From: Thalassolituus oleivorans MIL-1
GTDB lineage: Bacteria > Pseudomonadota > Gammaproteobacteria > Pseudomonadales > Oceanobacteraceae
Direction of reading: 5' to 3'
Length of the DNA: 64,000 nt
Assembly (NCBI RefSeq): GCF_000355675.1
Contig: NC_020888.1
Location: 3,021,501-3,085,500, forward strand
A program made the translations under genes and the position numbers. This document shows positions 29,477 through 38,448 of the stretch, in pieces. Each line of letters starts with the position of its first letter. Position 1 is the first letter of the stretch. Below the pieces are notes generated by a model. The model made no database searches. It saw only the letters and a program-made list of their open reading frames with translations, and was not told the origin of the DNA.

Positions 29477-31303
29477 ATGAAGTTAAAGTCAGGTAGTTCA
29501 AGAATCAAACGTTGGGGATGGCATCTACTGGCGGTGCTTTGCTTGGCAATGACAAGCTCGCTCGGCCATGCGGGATTACTCGATGCATTTACCGACAAAA
29601 ACGCCGATGCAGAATTTCTTCCTGTCGGGCAAGCCTTTCCACTATCCAGCAGCAGTAGTAACGGTAAAGTCACTGCCGAATGGCGCAATGCCGATGGCTA
29701 TTACCTATATAAGCATCGTATTTATTTACAGCAAGGTGATATCAAGCTTGAACCTGATAGTTATTCGCAAGCAGGTAAAGCCAAACAGGATGAAGCCTTC
29801 GGCGAAGTAATCGCGTTTTATCATGATCTAGAAGTCACATTCGACACCCAATCTCTAAACGCCGGAACCGCAATTCTGCACTATCAAGGCTGTGCCGATG
29901 CCGGTCTGTGCTATCCGCCACAGCGTGAAAATGTTGAAGTTATTGCGCCCCAAAGTGTAGCTCAGCAAGCAATCACCACCAGTACGATCCAACCAGCAAT
30001 GCCTACTGAACCCAACACAGATAGCTGGTTTAGTGGCCGCTCATGGGGGGCGGTGGTTGGTATATTTTTCATCCTAGGCCTAGGACTGACCTTTACACCC
30101 TGTGTATTACCTATGGTGCCGATTCTAACCAGCGTCGTACTCGGCCAAGGCAATACGTCAGGTAAGCGCGGCTTTCTGCTTTCAAGTACTTATGTATTGG
30201 GGATGGCACTCACCTACGCCGCTGCAGGTTTAACCGTTGGGCTGTTAGGTGCTGGCGCCAATGTTCAAGCTTGGATGCAAACACCTTGGGTACTGATCGT
30301 TTTTGCCGGTTTGTTTAGCTTGCTCGCATTAGCGATGTTCGGTGTCTACGAGTTGCAATTACCATCTGGGATTCGCAATCGCTTAAACAACCTAAACCAA
30401 GGCCAGCAAGGCGGGCGCTGGTTAAGTGTCTTCGTCATGGGGATTTTATCAGCGCTCGTGGTTTCACCTTGTGTTTCTGCACCACTGGCGGGTGCCCTAG
30501 TCTACTTGAGCACGACGGGTGACGCCTTGCTAGGTGGTAGCGCTTTATTGGCGCTGGGATTGGGCATGGGCGCTCCATTGATTGTCTTGGGCACAACAGG
30601 CGCTTCTGTGCTGCCGAAAGCGGGCGCTTGGATGAATCAAATCAAAGCACTGTTCGGCATCCTCTTACTCGGCGTGGCCATCTGGCTGCTGGGCCGAATT
30701 TTACCCGCGACCTGGGTGCTATTGCTGTGGGGCTTACTAGCCTTGGTGTATGGCATAAGCCTAGGGGCTCTTGAGCAAGCGAACAATGGTAGCCAACGGG
30801 TTATCAAAGGCTTTGCTTTAGTTTTAGTTTTGTACGGTGCCTGCGCTCTAATAGGCGCCTTACAGGGTAACGACGACCCCCTGCAGCCACTAGCGTCGCA
30901 ATATAAGTCGGCACAATCCGTGGCCGAACAAGCGGCGACTCATGCCCCCTTTACTCGACTCACATCTGTTACCGAGCTTGAACGCATCATCGCCAGTGAG
31001 GCCCGACCGGTTATGGTCGATTTTTATGCCGACTGGTGTATTAGCTGCAAAGTAATGGAGAAGGAAGTATTCGAACAAGCAGACGTCATTCAGGCTCTGT
31101 CTCATATACGCTGGGTACAATTGGATGTCACCGATCAAACCGCCGAGCACATTGCGTTTATGCAACAGCATGCTGTCTTTGGTCCGCCCTCTATGCTGTT
31201 TTTCAGCGCCGGTAGTGAGCAAAGCAATGCGCGTCTAATCGGAGAGGCGACTAAATCCGAGTTTACTCAACATGTGCTAATGCACCTCCCCAAAAGTCAG
31301 TAA
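29477..31303 (+). CDS. dsbD: Thiol:disulfide interchange protein DsbD
   Basis: Inner-membrane protein that carries electrons from cytoplasmic thioredoxin to periplasmic DsbC and DsbG and to cytochrome maturation. 608 residues: signal peptide (cut near SLGHA), N-terminal periplasmic domain with Cys139 and Cys145 (GCADAGLCYPP), eight-span transmembrane domain with FTPCVLPMVP and VVSPCVSAPLAG cysteines, and a C-terminal thioredoxin domain with WCISC (Cys521, Cys524). A thioredoxin gene follows. Confidence 0.95.
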   Translation: MKLKSGSSRIKRWGWHLLAVLCLAMTSSLGHAGLLDAFTDKNADAEFLPVGQAFPLSSSSSNGKVTAEWRNADGYYLYKHRIYLQQGDIKLEPDSYSQAGKAKQDEAFGEVIAFYHDLEVTFDTQSLNAGTAILHYQGCADAGLCYPPQRENVEVIAPQSVAQQAITTSTIQPAMPTEPNTDSWFSGRSWGAVVGIFFILGLGLTFTPCVLPMVPILTSVVLGQGNTSGKRGFLLSSTYVLGMALTYAAAGLTVGLLGAGANVQAWMQTPWVLIVFAGLFSLLALAMFGVYELQLPSGIRNRLNNLNQGQQGGRWLSVFVMGILSALVVSPCVSAPLAGALVYLSTTGDALLGGSALLALGLGMGAPLIVLGTTGASVLPKAGAWMNQIKALFGILLLGVAIWLLGRILPATWVLLLWGLLALVYGISLGALEQANNGSQRVIKGFALVLVLYGACALIGALQGNDDPLQPLASQYKSAQSVAEQAATHAPFTRLTSVTELERIIASEARPVMVDFYADWCISCKVMEKEVFEQADVIQALSHIRWVQLDVTDQTAEHIAFMQQHAVFGPPSMLFFSAGSEQSNARLIGEATKSEFTQHVLMHLPKSQ

Positions 31304-31398
31304 ATTATCGACATAGCTGACAACCATGTTTACCGGCACTTGAAATAACATAACCGATACCGCATATAGTGACTGTTCGCCATTCTCCGGAGCTTTCC

Positions 31399-31842
31399 AT
31401 GCATTACACCTGTCCTTACTGTGCCGCTATTAACCGCTTACCTGCCGATAAAGCAGCACAAGAGGCGCAATGCGGCCGCTGCAAAAAGTTATTATTCGAC
31501 GGCAAGCCAGTCGAATTGAGCGACACTAATTTTAATCGCTTCTTGGCCAAAAACGATCTCCCTATCGTTGTCGACTTTTGGGCTAGTTGGTGCGGACCAT
31601 GTCAGATGATGGGGCCGATATTCAAACAAGTATGTGGTCAAATGCAGCATCAACTGCGTTTTGCTAAGGTGAATACAGAACAAGCCCAGGCTACTAGCGC
31701 GCAACTTGGCATTCGCAGCATTCCAACACTGATTATGTTTCAAAGTGGAAAAGAGATAGACCGGTTAGCTGGAGCGTTACCAGCCCCACAGCTAACTCAG
31801 TGGATTCAACAGGCACTGGTGAAAGCTCAGCAAAACCACTAA
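31399..31842 (+). CDS. trxC: Thioredoxin 2 (zinc-ribbon thioredoxin)
   Basis: 147 residues with an N-terminal zinc ribbon (Cys5, Cys8, Cys25, Cys28: TCPYC and CGRC) and a thioredoxin domain with active site FWASWCGPC (Cys65, Cys68). Such thioredoxins are linked to oxidative stress. The start ATG 31399 has GGAG six bases upstream and matches the family N-terminus; the open frame extends ten codons further up without a ribosome site. Its place after dsbD suggests it may supply electrons to DsbD, which is inference. The stop overlaps the end of the convergent response regulator gene by 4 bases. Confidence 0.94.
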   Translation: MHYTCPYCAAINRLPADKAAQEAQCGRCKKLLFDGKPVELSDTNFNRFLAKNDLPIVVDFWASWCGPCQMMGPIFKQVCGQMQHQLRFAKVNTEQAQATSAQLGIRSIPTLIMFQSGKEIDRLAGALPAPQLTQWIQQALVKAQQNH

Positions 31843-32963
31843 CTCATGCGGCGTTGCACGATGTCCTCTAAGGTTTTAACAATTGGCTGCAAGGCATCAG
31901 ACCAACGCAACGCTTCACGATAGCTATCATCAATCTGAGCGACATAACGCTCAATCAATTCAAACAAGCCCCCTTCTTGACTGGCATTCAGGTTAAGCAG
32001 TAAGAGCTGGTCTTGAAGATCAATCACCATATCTTGACGCATATCCGCTGCACTGCGAATTTGTTCGGCTTGGCTATCACGAATATGCGCTAACGCAGCT
32101 CGCACATCCGTTACAGTGAGCAATAAAACTTGCTGAAGCTTGACCTTAGCTTCTGTTTTCATCATGCGCACACGCGCTTCAGTGGCACTTAACAACACGC
32201 ATAAATGATCTTTAATGCGTCCATACCGCGACACATCTTGATCGGGAATATTTTTGATCAACAAAGAGGCATTGGGATAATTAACAATCATTCGTCGACC
32301 AAATTCCATAATGCGCCGCTCATGTTGCGCCGACAGTAACAACTCGATCTCTAATTCACTCACTGCAGAATTCAAAGCAAAGTACGCGGCTTTATCGCTG
32401 ACATCTTCCGTATTCGGCCAAAAGGCAACCACCGCTTTTAAGCCAAAACCCGACAGTAAAGTTAATAAAGCGTCTGCCAGACTCGCTTGCGAGTTACAAA
32501 AAGAAATCTGTTCCATAAAACGCACAATTTCGCCCTGCTCGGCAGAGTGCGTCATCGCTTCAAACGCTGCTTGGCGCGATTCTTCAACGGTAGATATTAA
32601 TTCACGGCGATAACCTTGCTGTGCCAAAATTCGCCGCACCTTCGCCTGTAATTCATTGATATCAAAAGGCTTTGTTATAAAATCGTCACCACCTGCTTCG
32701 TATCCAGCAATACGCCCAGATAAGGTGGTATCACCGGATATAAAAATAACCGGAATATTTTCAGTTTGCCGCTGAGCACGTAGCTGCCGACAAATTTCAT
32801 AGCCGCTCATTTCATCGAGCTGAACGTCAAGCAAAATACAATCAAACCCAGTATCCAGCGCATTCAAAAACTCATCCGATGTTGTAAAACCGGACACATC
32901 GAACTCACTCAATGTACGCTTTACTAAAAATACTGCTCCGGGCTCATCATCGAGCACCGCCAC
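31839..32963 (-). CDS. Response regulator with N-terminal receiver domain and uncharacterised C-terminal region
   Basis: 374 residues. The receiver domain (1-115) has the acidic pair in VLDDEP, phospho-acceptor Asp46 (ILLDVQLDEMSG), the FISGDT switch and Lys of FITKPFD. The remaining 250 residues have no HTH, GGDEF or HD-GYP signature that I can see. A similar layout occurs in proteins annotated as response regulators with an unidentified output region. The first codon is GTG, directly after an in-frame TAG; upstream in the same frame there are ATG codons at 32990 and 32975. An original start may therefore have been cut off. No kinase gene is adjacent. Confidence 0.75.
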   Translation of the reverse strand: MAVLDDEPGAVFLVKRTLSEFDVSGFTTSDEFLNALDTGFDCILLDVQLDEMSGYEICRQLRAQRQTENIPVIFISGDTTLSGRIAGYEAGGDDFITKPFDINELQAKVRRILAQQGYRRELISTVEESRQAAFEAMTHSAEQGEIVRFMEQISFCNSQASLADALLTLLSGFGLKAVVAFWPNTEDVSDKAAYFALNSAVSELEIELLLSAQHERRIMEFGRRMIVNYPNASLLIKNIPDQDVSRYGRIKDHLCVLLSATEARVRMMKTEAKVKLQQVLLLTVTDVRAALAHIRDSQAEQIRSAADMRQDMVIDLQDQLLLLNLNASQEGGLFELIERYVAQIDDSYREALRWSDALQPIVKTLEDIVQRRMS

Positions 32964-33085
32964 CTATCCAAGCCCCATTGCATTCCCCGACATCGAATAC
33001 GATTAATACTAGTTATATAGGGATAGCACAAAATTTACGATTAACGCTCGATCATTCATAACTTTGACCGCATTCCGCTCTTTGT

Positions 33086-33105
33086 AACTTAATTAGCAAC
33101 TTAAT
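33086..33105 (+). repeat. Tandem 8-base direct repeat upstream of the YdcH-family gene
   Basis: AACTTAAT occurs at 33086-33093 and 33098-33105, 12 bases apart start to start, in the 243-base gap between the response regulator and the small downstream gene. It could be a two-site regulator target. The rest of the gap shows nothing I can name. Confidence 0.35.
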
Positions 33106-33206
33106 ATTTTTCGGTGAGATCTTAGCGACTAACGGAAAGCTGACGTGCATCAATTCACTTAACGCGCATGGGCGTAAGCTGGAGACAGATAACAAGGAGA
33201 TGCTAT

Positions 33207-33449
33207 ATGACTACTATTGAACACCATGACTTACACCACGACTTCCCTGAAATGAGCGAGCAAATTCGCAGCCTCAAAATGAAGGATCGTCATTTTGCTC
33301 GTTTATTTGATGAATATCATGAGCTTGATCGAGAAGTACGCAAAATCGAAGAGGATGTTGAACCAACCTCGGATGAACATCTAGAGCAGTTGAAGATGCG
33401 TCGGGTACATTTAAAAGACGACCTGTACACTATGCTCAAGCAGGCTTAG
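33207..33449 (+). CDS. YdcH/DUF465 family small protein
   Basis: 80 residues, entirely helical and charged, with the DUF465 stretch LKMKDRHFARLFDEYHELDR, then the EVRKIEEDVEPTSDEHLEQL and KMRRVHLKDDLY segments. The function of the family is unknown. The start ATG 33207 has AAGGAG 8 bases upstream; the frame is open 13 codons further but without a ribosome site. It is monocistronic with a strong terminator. Confidence 0.85.
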   Translation: MTTIEHHDLHHDFPEMSEQIRSLKMKDRHFARLFDEYHELDREVRKIEEDVEPTSDEHLEQLKMRRVHLKDDLYTMLKQA

Positions 33450-33470
33450 CACCTGAAGCAAACAGCAAAA

Positions 33471-33496
33471 AAAAAGGAGGCATCGGCCTCCTTTTT
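33471..33496. terminator. Bidirectional terminator between the YdcH-family gene and lipA
   Basis: AAAAAGGAGGC-ATCG-GCCTCCTTTTT, with A and T runs on both sides, serving the two convergent genes. Confidence 0.85.
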
Positions 33497-33517
33497 AATG
33501 CGTACTACTCAACGGTA

Positions 33518-34483
33518 CTAGTCTAAGCCGCCGACGTTCTCACCCTGAGCCTGCAAGTCAGCATGGTAAGAAGACCGCACCATAGGGCCGCTATTCACAC
33601 GCACAAAGCCTAAACTCTTGGCAATTTCACCTAGCTCACGAAACTCTTCTGGTGTTGCAAAACGCTTCACTGGCGAGTGATTTCGACTCGGCTGCAAATA
33701 TTGGCCTAAAGTAATGTGATCTATATCGTGCGCGCGCATATCGTGCATCACTTCAATCACCTCTTCGTTGGTTTCACCCAACCCCAACATCAAGCCCGAC
33801 TTAGTAACAACATTCGGTTGACGTTGCTTGTACTGCTTAAGCAAATCCAATGACCACTGATAATCCGAACCCGGACGACATTCTTTGTATAAGCGTGGCA
33901 CGGTTTCTAAATTGTGGTTAAAAACATCTGGCGGCGTAGCACTAAGAATATCCAAGGCAACGTCCATACGACCACGAAAATCCGGAACTAATGTTTCGAT
34001 CTGAATGCTCGGGCTATGCTCACGAGTCAAACGAATACAATCGGCAAAATGCTGAGCACCACCATCGCGTAAATCGTCGCGATCCACTGAAGTAATCACC
34101 ACATAACGCAATGCCATATCGGCAATCGCAGTGGCCAAATTTAAAGGTTCATCGACATCCAATGGATTCGGTCGACCGTGCCCCACATCGCAAAACGGGC
34201 AACGACGAGTACAGATATCGCCCATAATCATAAAGGTTGCAGTACCACCACCAAAACACTCACCAAGATTAGGACAGCTGGCTTCTTCGCATACCGTATG
34301 CAGCTTATGCTTGCGCAGCTTTTGTTTTATCTCATTAATTTTTGGTGTTGCCGGAATACGTACCCGAATCCAATCAGGTTTGCGTGGCATATCATCAGTA
34401 GGGATAACCTTAATTGGTATGCGCGCAACTTTATCAGCACCCCGCAGCTTTTCGCCCTGCACTACTTTTGGCTTATCGCTCAT
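33518..34483 (-). CDS. lipA: Lipoyl synthase
   Basis: Radical SAM enzyme that inserts two sulfurs into protein-bound octanoyl groups to make lipoate. 321 residues from ATG 34483, with the auxiliary cluster motif [12 protein letters not shown], the radical SAM motif [10 protein letters not shown] and C-terminal RSSYHA. GGAG lies six bases before this ATG; the eight in-frame codons above it have no ribosome site. It overlaps the end of lipB by 11 bases. Confidence 0.97.
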   Translation of the reverse strand: MSDKPKVVQGEKLRGADKVARIPIKVIPTDDMPRKPDWIRVRIPATPKINEIKQKLRKHKLHTVCEEASCPNLGECFGGGTATFMIMGDICTRRCPFCDVGHGRPNPLDVDEPLNLATAIADMALRYVVITSVDRDDLRDGGAQHFADCIRLTREHSPSIQIETLVPDFRGRMDVALDILSATPPDVFNHNLETVPRLYKECRPGSDYQWSLDLLKQYKQRQPNVVTKSGLMLGLGETNEEVIEVMHDMRAHDIDHITLGQYLQPSRNHSPVKRFATPEEFRELGEIAKSLGFVRVNSGPMVRSSYHADLQAQGENVGGLD

Positions 34484-35150
34484 TTTCTTCTCCGGGCTCT
34501 TCTGCACTAGTTACGGCAATACCGTTAGACGATGTTAGTTCACGCAGCAAATGACGCTGTAAATTTTCAGATACAGTATCAAAATCAATGTCATCGCTAC
34601 CACTGGAGGATGCAGCAATTTCATCAACGATTTGAGTCATTTCCATGCCAGCATAACCGCATGGGTTAATACGCTGAAATGGCTGTAAATCCATATTGAT
34701 GTTCAAAGATAGCCCATGAAAAGAGCGGCCATTGCGAATTCTTAAACCGAGTGAGGCTATTTTTTTAACCCCAACGTAAACACCTGGCGCGTCCTCACGC
34801 GGAGCCGACTCAATACCCAAATCAGCCAAACAGGCGACCAGTGCGCGTTCAATCGCGGCGACCAGCTGCCGTGGACCCCAGACCTTACGTTTGATATCAA
34901 TTAACAGATAAACAACCAACTGGCCAGGACCGTGGTACGTAACTTGGCCACCGCGATCGGTTTGAATAACGGGAATATCACCCGCCATAAGAACGTGTTC
35001 TGCCTTTCCGGCCTGACCTTGAGTAAACACGGGAAAGTGCTGTAAAAACCATAGTTCGTCGGCGCTATTTGCGTCGCGTGACTCTGTCGTTGCGACCATA
35101 TCGTCGTATACGCTTTGATAATCACACAAACCTAACTGACGAATCCGCAA
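34473..35150 (-). CDS. lipB: Octanoyl-[acyl-carrier-protein]:protein octanoyltransferase
   Basis: Transfers octanoate from ACP to lipoyl domains, the step before LipA. 225 residues: [40 protein letters not shown], then the [20 protein letters not shown] segment with the catalytic Lys, and [12 protein letters not shown] with the catalytic Cys. The start is TTG, immediately after the ybeD stop (TAA TTG): the next ATG is 17 codons in and would remove the conserved RQLGLCDY segment. The C-terminal 40 residues are longer than usual and Ser/Glu-rich. Confidence 0.94.
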   Translation of the reverse strand: MRIRQLGLCDYQSVYDDMVATTESRDANSADELWFLQHFPVFTQGQAGKAEHVLMAGDIPVIQTDRGGQVTYHGPGQLVVYLLIDIKRKVWGPRQLVAAIERALVACLADLGIESAPREDAPGVYVGVKKIASLGLRIRNGRSFHGLSLNINMDLQPFQRINPCGYAGMEMTQIVDEIAASSSGSDDIDFDTVSENLQRHLLRELTSSNGIAVTSAEEPGEENER

Positions 35151-35423
35151 TTACATCACCATATGAACATGTTCGCACGAGGACAAATCGCGGTGAATGT
35201 TCTCAAGCTGCTGCACGCCAGTTGCCGTAATATAGACAGTAATTGAACGAAAACGTCCATTGCTACTTTCTTTCACTTTAATGATCTCTAAATCAAGATC
35301 GGGCGCATGCACTCGAATAATATCGGCAACAATCTGCTCGTAGCCGTCGATCCCTTTGCCTACGACCTTAATCGGATAGTTTGGGCAAGGGAATTCTATT
35401 TTAGGAGCGTCTGGCTGGCTCAC
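35151..35423 (-). CDS. ybeD: YbeD/DUF493 family protein
   Basis: 90 residues of the DUF493 family (FPCPNYPIKVVGKGIDGYEQ, then the FRSITVYITATGVQQLENI stretch), a small ferredoxin-like fold with an ACT-like character. It is conserved between dacA and lipB in gammaproteobacteria. It directly abuts lipB, so lipB translation probably depends on it. A TATAAA at 35455-35460 (minus strand) may be its -10. Confidence 0.92.
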   Translation of the reverse strand: MSQPDAPKIEFPCPNYPIKVVGKGIDGYEQIVADIIRVHAPDLDLEIIKVKESSNGRFRSITVYITATGVQQLENIHRDLSSCEHVHMVM

Positions 35424-35568
35424 GGGGATACCTCAGAGTGCGATAATCGAGGGCTTTATATGGTGTCTAAGTACAAACAATTCAAGTAGAACATTCACAC
35501 TCAACAGAACTCAAATTAAAGGACAAGAAGCGCTGCGCCAATTGCCCTTTGATCCGTCTAGTTTATTA

Positions 35569-36708
35569 CTAGCCGAGCAAACGCGTGAAAAAGAGCTTAA
35601 TTCGACCAATAAAACGGCCAAAGAAGCTAGCCTCGTCAACATTAGCAGCGGCTATCAGAGGTAACTCCGCCACTACTTCGTCTTCCATGCGGATAGTTAA
35701 CTTGCCAAGTTGAGCACCGGCAGCAATGGGGGCTTCAGGATAATCGTTAGTCGACATTTCAACTTGAAGCTCGCCTTTACTGCCGCGCGGTAGCGTTAAA
35801 TACAGATCATTTTCAAGAGTTAGATTAACGCTGTCTTGCATACCCAGCCACACCGCTTGAGTTTGCAGGGTATCACCCGCGCTATAAAGCTTATGAGTTT
35901 CGAAATAACGGAAACCGTAACCAAATAATTTTTGTGTTTCACGGGCACGAGCTTCTTCGCTACGAGTTCCCATTACTACCGCAATCAGTCGAGTATCTTC
36001 ACGCTTAGCCGAAGCCGTCAAACAATAACCCGCTTCTTCTGTATGGCCTGTTTTCAAACCATCAACACTAGGATCACGCCATAATAATTTGTTGCGGTTA
36101 GGCTGACGAATGTCGTTGTACTCATAGTATTTCTCAGCGTACAACTCGTAATAAGTCGGGTGGTCATTGATGATATGCAGCGCTAACGTTGCCATATCAC
36201 GAGCCGTCGAATGGTGTCCTTCGGCAGGCCAGCCAGTGGCATTCAAAAACTGCGTATTGGTCATACCAAAGGTTTTAGCATACTGGTTCATCCAACCAGC
36301 GAACGCGTCTTCAGAACCGGCTAGGTACTCAGCTACAGCGATCGATGCATCATTCCCTGATTGCACGATAATGCCGCGTAGCAGATCCATTAACGCAACG
36401 TCAGTGCCTTCGCGCACCCACATCTTAGAGCCGCCTTTTTTCCAGGCATTAACACTGATAGGTACTTGGGTATCTTCCTGCACCTTACCCTCAACCAACT
36501 CATGCACAGCAATATAACTGGTCATCATTTTGGTCATACTGGCAGGGGGCAATTGCTGATCAGCATTGTGCTCGACGATAATTCGACCACTATCAGCATC
36601 CATCAAGATGTATGCAGACGCATCGAGAACAGGTGGTTTGGGAATAATTACCGCTGCGGTAGCGGAAGAAGAAAAAACAACAAAGAGGCAAAGCTGTAAA
36701 AAACGCAT
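35569..36708 (-). CDS. dacA: D-alanyl-D-alanine carboxypeptidase (PBP5/6 family)
   Basis: Penicillin-binding carboxypeptidase trimming pentapeptides in the periplasm. From ATG 36708 the protein has 379 residues: signal peptide ending SSSATAA, SxxK in PASMTKMM (Ser57, Lys60), SGNDASIAVAEY, KTG in DGLKTGHTEEAG, a C-terminal beta domain and an amphipathic tail (FIGRIKLFFTRLLG) for membrane association. AGGA lies 5 bases before this ATG. It is the first gene of dacA-ybeD-lipB-lipA. Confidence 0.95.
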   Translation of the reverse strand: MRFLQLCLFVVFSSSATAAVIIPKPPVLDASAYILMDADSGRIIVEHNADQQLPPASMTKMMTSYIAVHELVEGKVQEDTQVPISVNAWKKGGSKMWVREGTDVALMDLLRGIIVQSGNDASIAVAEYLAGSEDAFAGWMNQYAKTFGMTNTQFLNATGWPAEGHHSTARDMATLALHIINDHPTYYELYAEKYYEYNDIRQPNRNKLLWRDPSVDGLKTGHTEEAGYCLTASAKREDTRLIAVVMGTRSEEARARETQKLFGYGFRYFETHKLYSAGDTLQTQAVWLGMQDSVNLTLENDLYLTLPRGSKGELQVEMSTNDYPEAPIAAGAQLGKLTIRMEDEVVAELPLIAAANVDEASFFGRFIGRIKLFFTRLLG

Positions 36709-36745
36709 GATATTCCTGAACGCCGGATGGGAAATTCGGGGCAGC

Positions 36746-36754
36746 ATTGTAACA
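36746..36754 (-). promoter_or_regulatory. Extended -10 promoter of dacA
   Basis: TGTTACAAT on the minus strand is an extended -10 (TGnTACAAT), about 40 bases before the dacA ATG; the -35 is poor. Confidence 0.45.
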
Positions 36755-36880
36755 TGCCAACCAATTTTTGCAGTGATAACTGCGACTAGATAAAAATTAA
36801 ATGGCTAGCAGCTATCTGCAGCGGCTTAATTTTATAAAATATACTGACAAGAGAATACTGCAGAATATCCCTTAACGAAT

Positions 36881-36907
36881 AGCACAGGCTGTCATCCAAC
36901 CTGTGCT
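36881..36907 (-). terminator. Hairpin after the coiled-coil protein gene
   Basis: Perfect 8-base stem AGCACAGG/CCTGTGCT with an 11-base loop just after the leftward gene ending at 36915. No clear T-run follows, so termination efficiency is uncertain. Confidence 0.5.
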
Positions 36908-36914
36908 TACACGA

Positions 36915-38051
36915 TTACTGACGAATCAACGCCGTGTCGCGCGCTGGGTGCAATGTCAGGAACGGTGCACCTCCAGATAAAACTTCATGGCTATGACGTA
37001 AACGATAAGAGCGGTCAATACGACGAGTACACAAGGTTAAACGCACCGCTAACCAACGATAATCAGACTTGTCTGCAGCATGGATAACCACAGATGCATC
37101 GTTATCAACCATCGCCTGACAGGCACCATTCATATTGTCAGCAATATCACGCGATCGATTCGCTAAATCTTCGGTAGGAATATCGTAGCGAGCGATTGGC
37201 TCACTGTCCTCTTTGGCGTCTGCCCATGCCGCTGCAACGCTCGCAGCACTGGCAAGCGTCGTAACGGTTGGTTTTGCCGCAGCTTTCGGAGCAACCACAG
37301 GTGCAACTTTTGCGACAGCTTTAACGGGGGCCGATTTAGGTTTTGTATTAAGTAATTCATCTTCAATATCATCGACGACAACCTTAGCCGGTGCACTCGC
37401 TGCTTTCGCTTTGGCCGTCTGTTGAGCCAAGCGCTGCTCTTTCAATTTTTGTTCGTTAGCCGCACGGCGCTCTCGTTCTAATTGCTGCTGACGCTGTTGC
37501 TCAGCCAATTCTTTACGAGCTTTTTCTTCAGCTGCTTTCTGTTCTTCTTGTTTCTTGCGTTGGTAATCCGCTTGTAAGCGTTGTTTTTCTTTTTCTGCAG
37601 CCTCTGCTAACTGGCGCTGATGCTCTAGCTCCGCTTTGGTAGGTGCTGATACAGCCGCAACCGCAACAGGCTTAGCCATGCCACTGGCGATAGCATCATC
37701 AATCACGCGCTGTGCTTCTTCCAAACCAGGCGTTAACGATGCCACTGGCCAAACCTTATCCAAATAGCCTTGGGCTTTGTCGAATTGACCTCCGGCAATA
37801 GCGCGGTTAGCTAACTCAACATACGACTCACCCCAGCGATACGTAAGCGGCACAACGCGAAAATCAAACGGAGCGTCGCCACGGAAGGCCTCAATTTTTT
37901 CCAATGCATTATTACCCACAGGCGCACTCAAACGCTGGGCAGCAATATCTTGATCAATCTCATTTAAGAGTGAATCAAGTTGCTCTGGAGTTGCAGCATT
38001 TACCTGCAAACCGATAAAGAACGTAGTAACGAATAGCGCAATTTTATTCAT
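36915..38051 (-). CDS. Exported TolA-like coiled-coil protein of unknown function
   Basis: 378 residues from ATG 38051. A Sec signal peptide (MNKIALFVTTFFIGLQVNAA) is followed by a roughly 130-residue N-terminal domain with a repeat-like helical look (ANRAIAGGQFDKAQGYLDK). Next comes a long Glu/Gln/Lys/Arg/Ala coiled coil (about 145-220), an Ala/Pro/Lys-rich linker and a compact 90-residue C-terminal domain with two Cys (GACQAM, TLCTRR). The layout recalls TolA or other periplasm-spanning proteins but lacks the membrane anchor of TolA. The frame is open to 38111; neither start has a good ribosome site. I do not recognise the family. Confidence 0.65.
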   Translation of the reverse strand: MNKIALFVTTFFIGLQVNAATPEQLDSLLNEIDQDIAAQRLSAPVGNNALEKIEAFRGDAPFDFRVVPLTYRWGESYVELANRAIAGGQFDKAQGYLDKVWPVASLTPGLEEAQRVIDDAIASGMAKPVAVAAVSAPTKAELEHQRQLAEAAEKEKQRLQADYQRKKQEEQKAAEEKARKELAEQQRQQQLERERRAANEQKLKEQRLAQQTAKAKAASAPAKVVVDDIEDELLNTKPKSAPVKAVAKVAPVVAPKAAAKPTVTTLASAASVAAAWADAKEDSEPIARYDIPTEDLANRSRDIADNMNGACQAMVDNDASVVIHAADKSDYRWLAVRLTLCTRRIDRSYRLRHSHEVLSGGAPFLTLHPARDTALIRQ

Positions 38052-38159
38052 GTAGGAATTAACTTTGTTATCATTGTGATGGCTAGGCATTGACGGGTAA
38101 GATGAAGACATTCAGCCCCCGATGTCAAGTTCCATATTAATTATCCGGAGTTCTCTTTG

Positions 38160-38438
38160 ATGTTATTGCGACTTGGTTCCCTTCTTTTTGCCCTACCTGC
38201 GCTTATTTTGCTAGTGCTTTATGGAGTGGAAATGTCAGCAGTATCCGATTGCACTCAACTCGGCGGCATCTACAACTTCGACACCGCAGAATGCGGCACC
38301 GAGGCTATCCCGCAAACAAGTTATTACTTGCGCCATAGCGGCCTAGTCAACGGCATGATGTTACTTTCGGTTCTCGGCGCATTGGCTATGTCGATCGGTA
38401 TGCTGATCAAAGGTATGGCGCAACAGGCCAAATCATAA
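38160..38438 (+). CDS. Small two-span membrane protein of unknown function
   Basis: 92 residues with hydrophobic segments at about 5-25 and 62-84, separated by a loop that contains two Cys (DCTQLGG and ECGTEAI), which could form a disulfide in the periplasm. GGAG stands about 10 bases before the ATG. It is divergent from the coiled-coil protein and convergent with the YchJ-like gene. No family recognised. Confidence 0.6.
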   Translation: MLLRLGSLLFALPALILLVLYGVEMSAVSDCTQLGGIYNFDTAECGTEAIPQTSYYLRHSGLVNGMMLLSVLGALAMSIGMLIKGMAQQAKS

Positions 38439-38448
38439 TAACGGATTA

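Noticed and set aside
37213-37425. Ala/Thr-rich 70-codon frame antisense to the coiled-coil gene
   Set aside because: Its composition comes from the Ala/Pro/Lys-rich linker codons read in reverse.
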